From Gordonia namibiensis NBRC 108229 (GTDB taxonomy: Bacteria > Actinomycetota > Actinomycetes > Mycobacteriales > Mycobacteriaceae), in the NCBI RefSeq assembly GCF_000298235.1, contig NZ_BAHE01000009.1, positions 62,001 through 126,000 of the forward strand: DNA of 64,000 nt, written 5' to 3'. Shown in pieces: positions 40,210 to 48,464 of the stretch. The notes under the pieces are model-generated. The model had not been told where the DNA came from and ran no database searches. It was given only the letters and a program-made list of their open reading frames with translations. The translations under genes were made by a program, and so were the position numbers. Each line of letters starts with the position of its first letter. Position 1 is the stretch's first letter.

Positions 40210-41030
40210 CAGCTCCCAGTACGGCACGCGTCAACGGCATCGACATCTCCTACAACGTGGCCGGGAGCGGCCCGCTCGTCGTCATGGTGATGGGCACCGG
40301 AAGTCCCGGGCGCGTGTGGAAGGCCAATCAGGAACCGGCACTGGTGAAGGCGGGTTACACCGTCGTCACCTTCGACAACCGCGGCATCGCCCCGTCGTCG
40401 GAATGTGCGGAGGGTTTCAGCCTCGACGACATGGTCGCCGACACCGCCGCGCTCATCGAGCATCTGGGTCGCGGTCCGGCAATCGTCGTGGGCACCTCGT
40501 TGGGCGCGCGGATCACCCAGGAACTCGCCCTGGCGCGGCCCGACGTCGTCAAGGCTGCCGTCCTGATCGCCACCTACGGTCGCAACACCCCGCTACAGGA
40601 AGCGATCTCGGCCGGTGAGCGCGCGCTCTACGACAACAAGATCAAGCTGCCGCCGGAGTACGAGGCCGCCATCACCGCTCATCTCAACCTGTCGCCGCAC
40701 ACCCTCGACGACGACCGCTCCGCCCGGGATTGGCTCGACATCATCAGTTTCTCGCCGCAGACGATCACCCCGGGGGTGCGTGCGCAGCTCGAACTCCACA
40801 ACAAGGAGTCCGACCGACTCTCCGCCTACCGCAACATCACCCGCCCGACGCTGGTCGTCGGGTTTGCCGACGACCGCACGTTGCCGCCGAAGTTGGCTCG
40901 CGAGGTGGCCGAGGCGATTCCGGGTGCGGAGTACGTACAGATCGAACGTGCCGGGCATTTCGGCTATCTCGAACAACCGGCCGAGGTGAACCGCGTGCTC
41001 GTCGACTTCTGCGGGCGGTTCCGGGACTGA
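40206..41030 (+). CDS. Alpha/beta-hydrolase
   Basis: 274 residues. The nucleophile elbow is VVGTSLGARIT (Ser at about 99), the acid lies near GFADDRTLPP, and the histidine in ERAGHFGYLEQP. The N-terminal strand and oxyanion-hole region read VVMVMGTGSPGRVW. It resembles small C-C or ester hydrolases acting with FAH-type enzymes on ring-cleavage or keto-acid intermediates. Coupling to the FAH gene (ATGA) supports a shared pathway, but no aromatic-degradation gene is nearby. Specificity unknown. Confidence 0.88.
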   Translation: MTAPSTARVNGIDISYNVAGSGPLVVMVMGTGSPGRVWKANQEPALVKAGYTVVTFDNRGIAPSSECAEGFSLDDMVADTAALIEHLGRGPAIVVGTSLGARITQELALARPDVVKAAVLIATYGRNTPLQEAISAGERALYDNKIKLPPEYEAAITAHLNLSPHTLDDDRSARDWLDIISFSPQTITPGVRAQLELHNKESDRLSAYRNITRPTLVVGFADDRTLPPKLAREVAEAIPGAEYVQIERAGHFGYLEQPAEVNRVLVDFCGRFRD

Positions 41031-41061
41031 ACGCGCCGGTCAGGGCCTGAGGCGGTTTCGA

Positions 41062-41067
41062 TACCCT
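41062..41067 (+). promoter_or_regulatory. -10 box of gltX
   Basis: TACCCT lies 7 nt before ATG 41075, giving a leaderless transcript. Confidence 0.6.
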
Positions 41068-41074
41068 GAAGGTC

Positions 41075-42553
41075 ATGACCAGTAGTGAAGCCGTACGAGT
41101 CCGATTCTGCCCGTCCCCGACCGGTACACCCCATGTGGGACTCGTGCGGACCGCGCTGTTCAACTATGCCCAGGCGCGTCACGACGGCGGAACCTTCGTG
41201 TTCCGCATCGAGGACACCGACTCCTCGCGCGACAGCGAGGAGTCGTACCAGGCGATCCTCGATGCCCTGCGTTGGCTCGGGATGGACTGGGACGAGGGCC
41301 CCGAGGTCGGTGGCCCCTACGGCCCCTACCGCCAGTCGGAGCGCCGTGAGATCCACGCCGACGTCGTCGCACGCCTGCTCGAGGCGGGGGAGGCCTACGA
41401 GGCCTTCTCCACCCCCGAGGAGGTCGAGGCGCGGCACAAGGCTGCCGGTCGCGATCCCAAGCTCGGTTACGACAACTTCGACCGCGACCTCACCGACGAA
41501 CAGCGGGAGGCCTACCGCGCCGAAGGTCGCAAACCGGTTGTGCGCCTGCGTATGCCAGACACAGATCTCACCTGGGACGACCTCGTCCGCGGCACCACGA
41601 CGATCAAGGCCGGCACCGTTCCCGACTTCGCGCTGACCCGCGCATCGGGCGACCCGCTGTACACGTTGGTCAACCCGGTCGATGACGCCATGATGAAGAT
41701 CACCCACGTCCTCCGCGGCGAGGACCTGCTCTCGTCGACGCCGCGGCAGCTCGCGCTGTACGAGGCGCTCATCCGTATCGGCGTCGCCGACTTCGTGCCG
41801 AAGTTCGCCCATCTGCCGTTCGTGATGGGCGAGGGCAACAAGAAGCTGTCCAAGCGCGACCCCCAGTCGAACCTCTTCCATCACCGCGACCGCGGGTTCA
41901 TCCCCGAGGGTCTGCTCAACTACCTGGCCCTCCTCGGCTGGGGGTACTCGAGCGACACCGACGTCTTCTCGCTCGACGAGATGATTGCGGCTTTCGATGT
42001 GCGACAGGTTAATTCGAACCCGGCGCGCTTCGACCAGAAGAAGGCCGACGCGATCAACGCCGAGCACATCCGCCGACTCGAACCCGGTGACTTCACCGCG
42101 CGTCTCAAGGATTTCCTCATCGGTCACGGCCATCTGTCGGAGCCGGTCGACGATGTGAGTTTCGCCGCACTGGCTGAGTTGGTCCAGACGCGTATCCAGG
42201 TCCTCGGCGACGCCTGGGACCTCATCAAGTTCGTCTATGTGTCCGACGACGACTTCACCATCGACGAGAAGGCCGCGAGCAAGAACCTGGGCGCCGACGC
42301 GGTGGCCGTTCTCGACGCCACGATCGCCGCCATCGAGCCGTTGGCCTCCTGGGCCACCCAGGGGCTGCAGGACGCGCTCAACGCGGCTCTGGTGGACGGT
42401 ATGGAGCTCAAACCGCGTAAGGCGTTCGGTCCGGTGCGGGTCGCCGTCACCGGTTCGCAGGTGAGTCCGCCGCTCTTCGAGTCGATGGAGATCCTGGGTC
42501 GCGACAAGACCCTCGCGCGCCTCGCCGCCGCTCGTGAGATCGCCGCAAATTAG
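41075..42553 (+). CDS. gltX: Glutamyl-tRNA synthetase, probably non-discriminating
   Basis: 492 residues of class I GluRS. The HIGH-type motif is PTGTPHVG and the KMSKS-type motif is KKLSKRD. The catalytic core includes [11 protein letters not shown]. The C-terminal anticodon domain has the usual length. Because GatCAB is encoded in the same region and no glutaminyl-tRNA synthetase is visible, it probably charges both tRNA-Glu and tRNA-Gln with glutamate. This is family knowledge plus context, not a visible residue. tRNA-Gln and two tRNA-Glu genes follow at once. Confidence 0.96.
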   Translation: MTSSEAVRVRFCPSPTGTPHVGLVRTALFNYAQARHDGGTFVFRIEDTDSSRDSEESYQAILDALRWLGMDWDEGPEVGGPYGPYRQSERREIHADVVARLLEAGEAYEAFSTPEEVEARHKAAGRDPKLGYDNFDRDLTDEQREAYRAEGRKPVVRLRMPDTDLTWDDLVRGTTTIKAGTVPDFALTRASGDPLYTLVNPVDDAMMKITHVLRGEDLLSSTPRQLALYEALIRIGVADFVPKFAHLPFVMGEGNKKLSKRDPQSNLFHHRDRGFIPEGLLNYLALLGWGYSSDTDVFSLDEMIAAFDVRQVNSNPARFDQKKADAINAEHIRRLEPGDFTARLKDFLIGHGHLSEPVDDVSFAALAELVQTRIQVLGDAWDLIKFVYVSDDDFTIDEKAASKNLGADAVAVLDATIAAIEPLASWATQGLQDALNAALVDGMELKPRKAFGPVRVAVTGSQVSPPLFESMEILGRDKTLARLAAAREIAAN

Positions 42554-42639
42554 CCCTCTGAGCTGCACGTTTGTGGACTTCCGGTAACCCTTTGCTATTG
42601 TCTTTCTCGGCACTTTTCCTCAGGGAAAAGGGAAGTCCA

Positions 42640-42711
42640 TGGGGTATGGTGTAATTGGCAACACAGCTGATTCTGGTTCAGCCATTCTAGGTTCGAGTCC
42701 TGGTACCCCAG
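42640..42711 (+). tRNA. tRNA-Gln (CUG)
   Basis: A 72-nt cloverleaf: acceptor TGGGGTA/TACCCCA, anticodon stem GCTGA/TCAGC with loop TTCTGGT (anticodon CTG), and T-arm CTAGGTTCGAGTCCTGG. Discriminator G. The CCA end is not encoded. Confidence 0.95.
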
Positions 42712-42760
42712 CGAACTGAAGAAGATCGACACCGCGAGGTTCGATCGCTGGAAGTTCCTT

Positions 42761-42833
42761 GGCCCCGTCGTCTAGCGGCCTAGGACGCCGCCCTCTCAAG
42801 GCGGTAGCGCGGGTTCGAATCCCGTCGGGGCTA
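42761..42833 (+). tRNA. tRNA-Glu (CUC), first copy
   Basis: 73 nt: acceptor GGCCCCG/CGGGGCT (first pair G-U), D-arm with TCTAGCGGCCTAGGA, anticodon loop CTCTCAA (anticodon CTC), and T-arm GCGGGTTCGAATCCCGT. CCA not encoded. It follows tRNA-Gln by 49 nt. Confidence 0.95.
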
Positions 42834-42839
42834 CAGAAG

Positions 42840-42877
42840 CTCCCTCTTCCTGCTCACCGCAGGAGGGGGGAGTTTTT
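42840..42877 (+). terminator. Terminator after first tRNA-Glu
   Basis: A 14-bp stem (CTCCCTCTTCCTGC paired with GCAGGAGGGGGGAG, two G-U pairs) with loop TCACC, followed by TTTTT. Confidence 0.85.
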
Positions 42878-42936
42878 CACTGCAAGGTGAGTGCGGCCGG
42901 ACCCATGCTAGGGTCTGGTTCGCCGGAAAGTTCCAA

Positions 42937-43009
42937 GGCCCCGTCGTCTAGCGGCCTAGGACGCCGCCCTCTCAAGGCGGTAGCGCGGGTTCGAATCCCG
43001 TCGGGGCTA
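42937..43009 (+). tRNA. tRNA-Glu (CUC), second identical copy
   Basis: Identical over all 73 nt to the copy at 42761-42833, including the G-U first acceptor pair. The flanks AGTTCC before and CTACAGA after are also shared, which suggests a recent tandem duplication. It has its own terminator. Confidence 0.95.
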
Positions 43010-43015
43010 CAGATG

Positions 43016-43050
43016 CACCCTTCCTCTGTTCCGCAGAGGGAGGGTGTTTT
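43016..43050 (+). terminator. Terminator after second tRNA-Glu
   Basis: A 13-bp stem (CACCCTTCCTCTG paired with CAGAGGGAGGGTG) with loop TTCCG, followed by TTTT. Confidence 0.85.
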
Positions 43051-43129
43051 CTTTGTGCGACAGACGAACTCGCCCGCGTCGCGATGTGATGATCGCTACA
43101 CGGACGAGCTGTCGGCTTCGAGGGTCGGG

Positions 43130-43627
43130 TTACAGGTACTGAGCGGTACTTCCCGACGCCGACATCTCCGGGATGCCGAGCTTGCGGTGATCCCACGAGC
43201 GCGTGCGTGAGGGCACCAGCCGGACAGCCACGCGCTTGTGCATCATCTGCTCGACGAAGGGGCGCGACTCCTCGGTGTAGGGGGCCGTGTAGCGCTCCCA
43301 GACGCTGATCCCGACCTTCAGGCACGAGTCGGGGTCGTCGAGGATCTCGGCGGTCCCCTCGAAGGAGACGCCGCGCAATGTGTCGTAGGTGTCGCCGTCC
43401 TCGATCATCACGGTGCACCGGTTGTTGCGGCGGAGGTTGACCGCCTTCTGCGACTTGGACTTCGTCTCGAACCAGATCTCGCCGTCGATGACGCCGTACC
43501 ACATGGCGACGAGGTGGATACCGCCGTCGGGGCCCGTGGTGGCGAGGGTGGCCGTGCGGCTGCGCGCGACGAATTCCTCGATCTCGGCGTCGGACATGAC
43601 GATCTGGTTGCGTTGGTTGACTCCCAT
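43130..43627 (-). CDS. FDOR/pyridoxamine-5'-phosphate-oxidase-fold protein, probably F420-binding
   Basis: 165 residues with the split beta-barrel fold: SRTATLATTGPDGGIHLVAMWYGVIDGEIWFETKSKSQKAVNLRRNNRCTVMIEDG read along residues about 22-80. The pattern with SQKAVNLRRNNR is that of the F420-dependent FDOR-B branch, and the positional match Rv2991 is reported to bind F420. The window also encodes the F420 biosynthesis enzyme CofC. A -10 box supports ATG 43627; ATG 43597 is possible. Substrate unknown. Confidence 0.82.
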   Translation of the reverse strand: MGVNQRNQIVMSDAEIEEFVARSRTATLATTGPDGGIHLVAMWYGVIDGEIWFETKSKSQKAVNLRRNNRCTVMIEDGDTYDTLRGVSFEGTAEILDDPDSCLKVGISVWERYTAPYTEESRPFVEQMMHKRVAVRLVPSRTRSWDHRKLGIPEMSASGSTAQYL

Positions 43628-43633
43628 GTGACG

Positions 43634-43639
43634 AAGCTA
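43634..43639 (-). promoter_or_regulatory. -10 box of the FDOR-like gene
   Basis: On the minus strand TAGCTT lies 6 nt before ATG 43627. Confidence 0.5.
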
Positions 43640-43694
43640 TCCGACGGACCCGTCGCACGGAACGGTCACGATGGGGATCGGCAGTGACGGTGGC

Positions 43695-44429
43695 TCAAGC
43701 GCGGGAGGTCTGCAGCCGCTTGTGGATCGCGTCCGCGGCGGCGAGGAGATCGGCGGCCCAGCGGGCGCCCGGGCGTCGGCCCATGCGGTCGATGGGGCCG
43801 GACACCGAGATCGCCGCGACGACGTCGCCGTTGCCGTCGCGCACGGGCGCCGAGACGCTCGCCACGCCCGCGGCGCGTTCGCCGGCACTCTGGGCCCAGC
43901 CGCGGCGTCGGATCTCGTGCAGCGCCCGCTCGCTGAACACGCTGTCGTGCAAGAGGGCGCGCTGCGTCGCGGGGTCGGCCCAGGCGAGCAGGACCTTGGC
44001 CGCGGAGCCGGCGCTCATCGGGAAGCGTGTTCCGACGGGCACGGTGTCGCGGAGTCCGGTGGGCGGTTCCATCGCTGCGACGCACACCCGCTCGGCGCCC
44101 TCGCGCCGGTAGACCTGAACGGATTCGCCGGTGATGTCGCGGAGTCGGGGGAGGACCATCAGGGCCGACTCGGTCACGGGATCATGGGCGGATGCGGCGA
44201 GTTCGGCGAGCGCCGGTCCCGGCTGCCAGCGACCGGTGACGTCGCGTGCGAGGAAGCGGTGTGTCTCGAGGCCGACCGCCAGCCGGTGCGCCGTGGCGCG
44301 CGGAAGTCCGGTCCGCTCGCACAACTCCGAGAGGTTGCACGGGGCCTCCGCAATGGCATGGAGCACAGCCACGGATTTGTCGAGTACGCCGATTCCGCTG
44401 CTGACCCCGAATGCGCTATCCTTTCCCAT
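43695..44429 (-). CDS. ltbR: IclR-family regulator of leucine biosynthesis (LtbR/NdgR type)
   Basis: 244 residues. The N-terminal winged helix reads [39 protein letters not shown]; the C-terminal effector domain spans about 80-240 ([28 protein letters not shown]). It diverges from leuCD, the arrangement in which actinobacterial LtbR/NdgR represses leu genes and its own gene in response to amino acids. The minus-strand -10 box is 6 nt before its ATG, and a candidate operator lies just behind it, so self-control is likely. It corresponds to Rv2989. Confidence 0.92.
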   Translation of the reverse strand: MGKDSAFGVSSGIGVLDKSVAVLHAIAEAPCNLSELCERTGLPRATAHRLAVGLETHRFLARDVTGRWQPGPALAELAASAHDPVTESALMVLPRLRDITGESVQVYRREGAERVCVAAMEPPTGLRDTVPVGTRFPMSAGSAAKVLLAWADPATQRALLHDSVFSERALHEIRRRGWAQSAGERAAGVASVSAPVRDGNGDVVAAISVSGPIDRMGRRPGARWAADLLAAADAIHKRLQTSRA

Positions 44430-44435
44430 AGGACG

Positions 44436-44441
44436 ATACTA
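44436..44441 (-). promoter_or_regulatory. -10 box of ltbR
   Basis: Minus-strand TAGTAT lies 6 nt before ATG 44429, leaderless. Confidence 0.6.
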
Positions 44442-44442
44442 G

Positions 44443-44460
44443 CTGTCCAAATAGTGAGAT
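44443..44460. promoter_or_regulatory. Candidate LtbR operator between ltbR and leuC
   Basis: The stretch CTGTCCAAATAGTGAGAT lies in the 96-nt divergent region, overlapping the ltbR -35 zone. It resembles, from memory, the conserved site upstream of leuCD in related actinobacteria. Similarity was not tested by alignment. Confidence 0.45.
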
Positions 44461-44525
44461 GCACGTTTTCATCGCGAGATGATCGTGCACCGTCCGCCGA
44501 ACCCGAGAAGATATCGAGTGCAGCC

Positions 44526-45962
44526 ATGAGCAACAGCCCAGCCCAGCCGCTTACTCTCGCCGAGAAGGTCTGGCGCGACCACGTTGTCGTGCCCGGTGAA
44601 GCAGATGCGTCCGGAACCAGGAACCCGGACCTGATCTACATCGACCTCCATCTCGTGCACGAGGTCACCAGTCCGCAGGCCTTCGACGGCCTCCGGTTGG
44701 CGGGACGCCCCGTGCGGCGTCTCGATCTGACGATCGCCACCGAGGACCACAACGTCCCGACGATCGACATCGACAAGCCGATCGCCGACCCGGTGTCGCG
44801 CACCCAGGTCGACACCCTCCGCAAGAACTGCGAGGAGTTCGGTGTCCGGTTGCACCCGATGGGTGACACCGAACAGGGCATCGTGCACGTCGTCGGTCCG
44901 CAGCTGGGTCTGACGCAGCCCGGCATGACCGTGGTGTGCGGCGACAGCCACACGGCCACCCACGGCGCCTTCGGTTCCATCGCCATGGGCATCGGCACCA
45001 GCGAGGTCGAGCACGTCCTGGCGACGCAGACGCTTTCGCTGCGTCCGTTCAAGACGATGGCGATCAACGTCGACGGCGAGCTGCCGCCCGGCGTCACCGC
45101 CAAGGACCTGATCCTCGCGATCATCGCGAAGATCGGCACCGGTGGCGGCCAGGGGTACGTCCTCGAATACCGCGGCGAGGCGATCCGGAAGCTGTCGATG
45201 GAAGCCCGGATGACCGTGTGCAACATGTCGATCGAGGCCGGCGCCCGCGCCGGGATGATCGCCCCCGACGAGGTCACCTACGAGTTCCTCAAGGGTCGCC
45301 CGCACGCCCCGAAGGGTGCCGAATGGGATGCGGCTGTTGCCTATTGGGACAGCCTGCGCACCGACGACGACGCAGTCTTCGACGCCGAGGTCCACATCGA
45401 CGCCAGTGAGCTGACCCCGTTCGTCACCTGGGGGACCAACCCCGGGCAGGGTGCCCCGCTGGGATCGACCGTTCCGAACCCCGCCGATTTCGGTGACGAG
45501 GTCGCGTCGAGTGCCGCCGCCAAGGCTCTGGAGTACATGGACCTGAAGCCCGGTACCCCGTTGCGTGACATCAAGGTCGACACCGTCTTCGTCGGATCGT
45601 GCACCAACGGCCGCATCGAGGACCTCCGCGCGGTGGCCGACGTCCTCAAGGGGCGCAAGCTCGCCGACGGCATGCGGATGCTCATCGTGCCCGGCTCGAT
45701 GCGGGTGCGCGCCCAGGCCGAGGAAGAGGGTCTCGGGGAGATCTTCCTGAACGCCGGCGCCGAGTGGCGTCAGGCCGGTTGCTCGATGTGTCTGGGAATG
45801 AACCCGGATCAGCTCGCCCCCGGCGAGCGTTGCGCCTCGACGTCGAACCGCAATTTCGAAGGGCGGCAGGGCAAGGGCGGACGCACCCATCTGGTGTCGC
45901 CGGCCGTCGCGGCCGCCACCGCGATCCGCGGGACGCTGTCCGCTCCGGCCGATCTCGGTTGA
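44526..45962 (+). CDS. leuC: 3-isopropylmalate dehydratase large subunit
   Basis: 478 residues. With LeuD it isomerises 2- to 3-isopropylmalate. The three [4Fe-4S] cysteines are visible in VGSCTNGR and GCSMCLGMN. Other aconitase-family motifs are [32 protein letters not shown] and the C-terminal [20 protein letters not shown] 44526 matches the usual N-terminus ([12 protein letters not shown]). leuD follows by 48 nt. Confidence 0.97.
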   Translation: MSNSPAQPLTLAEKVWRDHVVVPGEADASGTRNPDLIYIDLHLVHEVTSPQAFDGLRLAGRPVRRLDLTIATEDHNVPTIDIDKPIADPVSRTQVDTLRKNCEEFGVRLHPMGDTEQGIVHVVGPQLGLTQPGMTVVCGDSHTATHGAFGSIAMGIGTSEVEHVLATQTLSLRPFKTMAINVDGELPPGVTAKDLILAIIAKIGTGGGQGYVLEYRGEAIRKLSMEARMTVCNMSIEAGARAGMIAPDEVTYEFLKGRPHAPKGAEWDAAVAYWDSLRTDDDAVFDAEVHIDASELTPFVTWGTNPGQGAPLGSTVPNPADFGDEVASSAAAKALEYMDLKPGTPLRDIKVDTVFVGSCTNGRIEDLRAVADVLKGRKLADGMRMLIVPGSMRVRAQAEEEGLGEIFLNAGAEWRQAGCSMCLGMNPDQLAPGERCASTSNRNFEGRQGKGGRTHLVSPAVAAATAIRGTLSAPADLG

Positions 45963-46010
45963 GTAACCCCCAGACCACATTCCAGACAACTTCCGAACAG
46001 GGGCTTTGAA

Positions 46011-46604
46011 ATGCAGCCGTTCACCGAACACACGGGCATTGGCGTCCCGCTGCGCCGCAGCAACGTCGACACCGACCAGATCATCCCGGCCGAGTACCTG
46101 AAGCGCGTGACCCGCACGGGCTTTGAGGACGGCCTGTTTGCCGGATGGCGCACGGATCCGGGCTTCATCCTCAACAACGAACCGTGGAGCAACGGCTCGG
46201 TCCTCGTGGCCGGTCCGGACTTCGGCACCGGCTCCTCGCGCGAGCACGCGGTGTGGGCACTGTCCGATTTCGGTTTCCGCGTGGTGATCTCGTCTCGTTT
46301 CGCCGACATCTTCCGCGGGAACGCGGGCAAGGCCGGTCTCGTCGCCGCCCAGGTCGAGCAGTCCGACGTCGAGCTGCTGTGGAAGCGTCTCGAGGAGAAT
46401 CCCGGGATGGAAATCACGGTGAGCCTTGTCGATAAGACCGTCACCGCCGGAGACCTCGTGGTGCCGTTGGCAATTGATGACTACACGCGGTGGCGCCTGA
46501 TGGAGGGTCTCGACGACATCGGATTGACGTTGCGCCAGGTAGACGCGATTTCCGAGTACGAATCGAAGCGCCCGTCGTTCAAACCGAGGACTCTCGCGGA
46601 CTGA
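46011..46604 (+). CDS. leuD: 3-isopropylmalate dehydratase small subunit
   Basis: 197 residues, the swivelling domain partner of LeuC. Motifs are [22 protein letters not shown] and the [11 protein letters not shown] segment ([10 protein letters not shown]), which contacts substrate. Length is normal for the bacterial small subunit. It is transcribed with leuC. The 184-nt gap to hupB holds a separate hupB promoter. Confidence 0.97.
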   Translation: MQPFTEHTGIGVPLRRSNVDTDQIIPAEYLKRVTRTGFEDGLFAGWRTDPGFILNNEPWSNGSVLVAGPDFGTGSSREHAVWALSDFGFRVVISSRFADIFRGNAGKAGLVAAQVEQSDVELLWKRLEENPGMEITVSLVDKTVTAGDLVVPLAIDDYTRWRLMEGLDDIGLTLRQVDAISEYESKRPSFKPRTLAD

Positions 46605-46710
46605 CCCGCGACCCCTTTTCGGCCGCGCGAACGGCCGGGTCCCGCCGAAGCGGAGACCTTGTGAGCTGACATGCGATTTCGCAACACGGCGTCTTAATTG
46701 GCGTGGAAGA

Positions 46711-46739
46711 TGGACGTTTTCAAATTCGACGTTTACCGT
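46711..46739 (+). promoter_or_regulatory. Candidate hupB promoter
   Basis: TGGACG (46711-46716), a 17-nt spacer and TACCGT (46734-46739). The leader of about 45 nt contains GGAGG just before ATG 46789. Confidence 0.4.
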
Positions 46740-46788
46740 GTGTTGGTAGCTGGCCGAAAATCGGTCAGATCAGCTTGCGGAGGTACTC

Positions 46789-47409
46789 ATGAACAAGGCG
46801 GAGCTCATTGATGAGCTGACCAAAAAGCTCGACGCGGATCGCAAGACTGCGACTGAAGCCGTCGAGCTCGTCGTCGACACGATCGTTCGCGCGGTCAACA
46901 AGGGCGAGAGCGTGACGATCACCGGCTTCGGCGTCTTCGAGAAGCGGAAGCGCGCACCGCGCGTCGCGCGCAACCCGCGCACCGGCGAAACCGTGAAGGT
47001 CCGTGCTACTTCGGTTCCCGCGTTCCGTCCGGGCGCTCAGTTCAAGGCCGTCGTGGCCGGCAAGCAGAAGCTCGCCGCCAACGGTCCGGCTGTGAAGCGC
47101 GGCAGCGGAACCACCGCGGCCAAGAAGGCGGCTCCGGCAAAGAAGACCGCTGCAAAGAAGGCCACCCCGGCGAAGAAGACTGCGGCCAAGAAGGCTCCGG
47201 CCAAGACCACGGCAGCGAAGAAGACCACCGCAGCCAAGAAGACCACGCCGGCGAAGAAGACCACCGCAGCCAAGAAGTCGACTACCGCGGCGAAGAAGAC
47301 CACCGCGGCCAAGAAGGCGACTCCGGCCAAGAAGACCGCTGCAAAGAAGGCCCCGGCCAAGAAGACTGCGGCCAAGAAGGCTCCGGCCAAGAAGTCGACG
47401 CGTCGCTGA
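46789..47409 (+). CDS. hupB: Histone-like HU protein with lysine-rich tail (HupB)
   Basis: 206 residues. The first 95 are a complete HU fold ([14 protein letters not shown]..., [34 protein letters not shown]). Residues about 110-206 are a eukaryotic-H1-like tail of PAKK and AAKK repeats, as in mycobacterial HupB. The tail binds DNA non-specifically and can be acetylated or methylated in relatives. The tail's DNA is internally repetitive, so its length can vary by slippage. A GGAGG ribosome site precedes the ATG. Confidence 0.98.
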   Translation: MNKAELIDELTKKLDADRKTATEAVELVVDTIVRAVNKGESVTITGFGVFEKRKRAPRVARNPRTGETVKVRATSVPAFRPGAQFKAVVAGKQKLAANGPAVKRGSGTTAAKKAAPAKKTAAKKATPAKKTAAKKAPAKTTAAKKTTAAKKTTPAKKTTAAKKSTTAAKKTTAAKKATPAKKTAAKKAPAKKTAAKKAPAKKSTRR

Positions 47410-47436
47410 AAACCGGCCCGGTCAGGGCGAACCTCT

Positions 47437-47477
47437 CAGATCAACCCCTGGTGACTTCCCCGCCAGGGGTTGATCTG
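47437..47477. terminator. Terminator between hupB and mutT1
   Basis: A perfect 15-bp stem (CAGATCAACCCCTGG and complement) with an 11-nt loop, between convergent stops. Confidence 0.85.
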
Positions 47478-47504
47478 TGTCCGGGGGTCTTCGGTGCCGG
47501 ATGT

Positions 47505-48425
47505 TCACTCCGGGGGTAGGGGACTCGCGATGTGATCGGCCGCAACGAGCCGACCGTCGTGGAGGGAGCACACCCATACGCTGCCCTTGCGGTTCGACGC
47601 CTTCGGCAGCGCGATCCCGTCCTGCGCGGCCCACCATTCCATGAGCGGTGGGATCACCTTCCCCTGGCTGCACACGGCCGGCGTGTCCGACATCTGCGAT
47701 GCCAGCTCCCTGATGCGGCGTTGTGCTGCCGTCGGATTGGCGCGGTAGACCTCTTCGGAGAGGTCCGGTTCGCTTCGCACCTCGACCTCGAGGTGGGCCC
47801 GCAGGGGTTCGAGCGTCTGCTCGCAGCGGACCCGATCCGCGGCGTGAACCCGTCGGGCACCGAAGGCCAGCAGAAGCGGGACGAGGGCCGCGGCCTGCGT
47901 GCGGCCCACGGCGTCGAGCGGTCGGAGGCGGTCATCGCCCTTGTACCGAGAACGTCGACCCGCCTTGGCATGGCGCACCAGCAACAGGGTGTGCAGATCG
48001 GCCGGCAGTCGCGTGAACTCCCGCAGGACCTGACGATCCAGTTCGTGGCTCAGCGTCTCGCGCGCCTTCTCGACCGTGAGCCAGCGCAATTCGTCGACCT
48101 CGTCATCCGGGGTGAAACCGGCGTCGCTGCCGCGCGCCGACCAGTAGCGCACGTGTTTGCGGCCCGCCTCGACGTCGTAGTGGACATCGCCCAGGTGCCG
48201 CCCGAGGACGACGTGTTGTCCGGTCTCCTCGGCGATCTCGCGAACCGCGGTGTCGACGAGGGTCTCGCCGGACTCACCCTTGCCCTTGGGGATGGTCCAG
48301 TCGTCGTAGCGAGGCCGGTGGACGACGGCGATCTCCACGTCCTCCGTTGCCGTCGAGCCCGACGTCCCCGGACGCCAGACCACGGCGCCCGCCGCCCACA
48401 CGTTCTTCGGCGAGTTCTTACCCAT
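47505..48425 (-). CDS. mutT1: MutT1: NUDIX hydrolase fused to histidine phosphatase
   Basis: 306 residues in two domains. The N-terminal NUDIX domain (about 8-140) has the Nudix box GKGESGETLVDTAVREIAEETG. The C-terminal part (about 147-306) is a phosphoglycerate-mutase-like histidine phosphatase with the RH motif LLLVRHAKAG. In mycobacteria this two-domain enzyme degrades 8-oxo-dGTP and diadenosine polyphosphates. It lies 39 nt downstream of ppk1 on the same strand, so polyphosphate synthesis and nucleotide sanitation are co-expressed, as in mycobacteria. Confidence 0.95.
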   Translation of the reverse strand: MGKNSPKNVWAAGAVVWRPGTSGSTATEDVEIAVVHRPRYDDWTIPKGKGESGETLVDTAVREIAEETGQHVVLGRHLGDVHYDVEAGRKHVRYWSARGSDAGFTPDDEVDELRWLTVEKARETLSHELDRQVLREFTRLPADLHTLLLVRHAKAGRRSRYKGDDRLRPLDAVGRTQAAALVPLLLAFGARRVHAADRVRCEQTLEPLRAHLEVEVRSEPDLSEEVYRANPTAAQRRIRELASQMSDTPAVCSQGKVIPPLMEWWAAQDGIALPKASNRKGSVWVCSLHDGRLVAADHIASPLPPE

Positions 48426-48464
48426 AGGTGATCACCGTCGGGAAAGAGCGCCCGGACCGGCCGG

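Noticed and set aside
42554-43129. Small plus-strand protein gene among the tRNAs (42887-43210 frame)
   Set aside because: The frame reads through tRNA-Glu and its terminator, so it is not a plausible gene.
44469-46247. 592-codon minus-strand frame across leuC-leuD
   Set aside because: It is antisense to two genes with clear aconitase-family signatures and has no domain of its own.
47100-47405. Repetitive DNA that could suggest a CRISPR or satellite array
   Set aside because: The repeats are the codons of the PAKK/AAKK tail of HupB, in frame, with no regular spacers.
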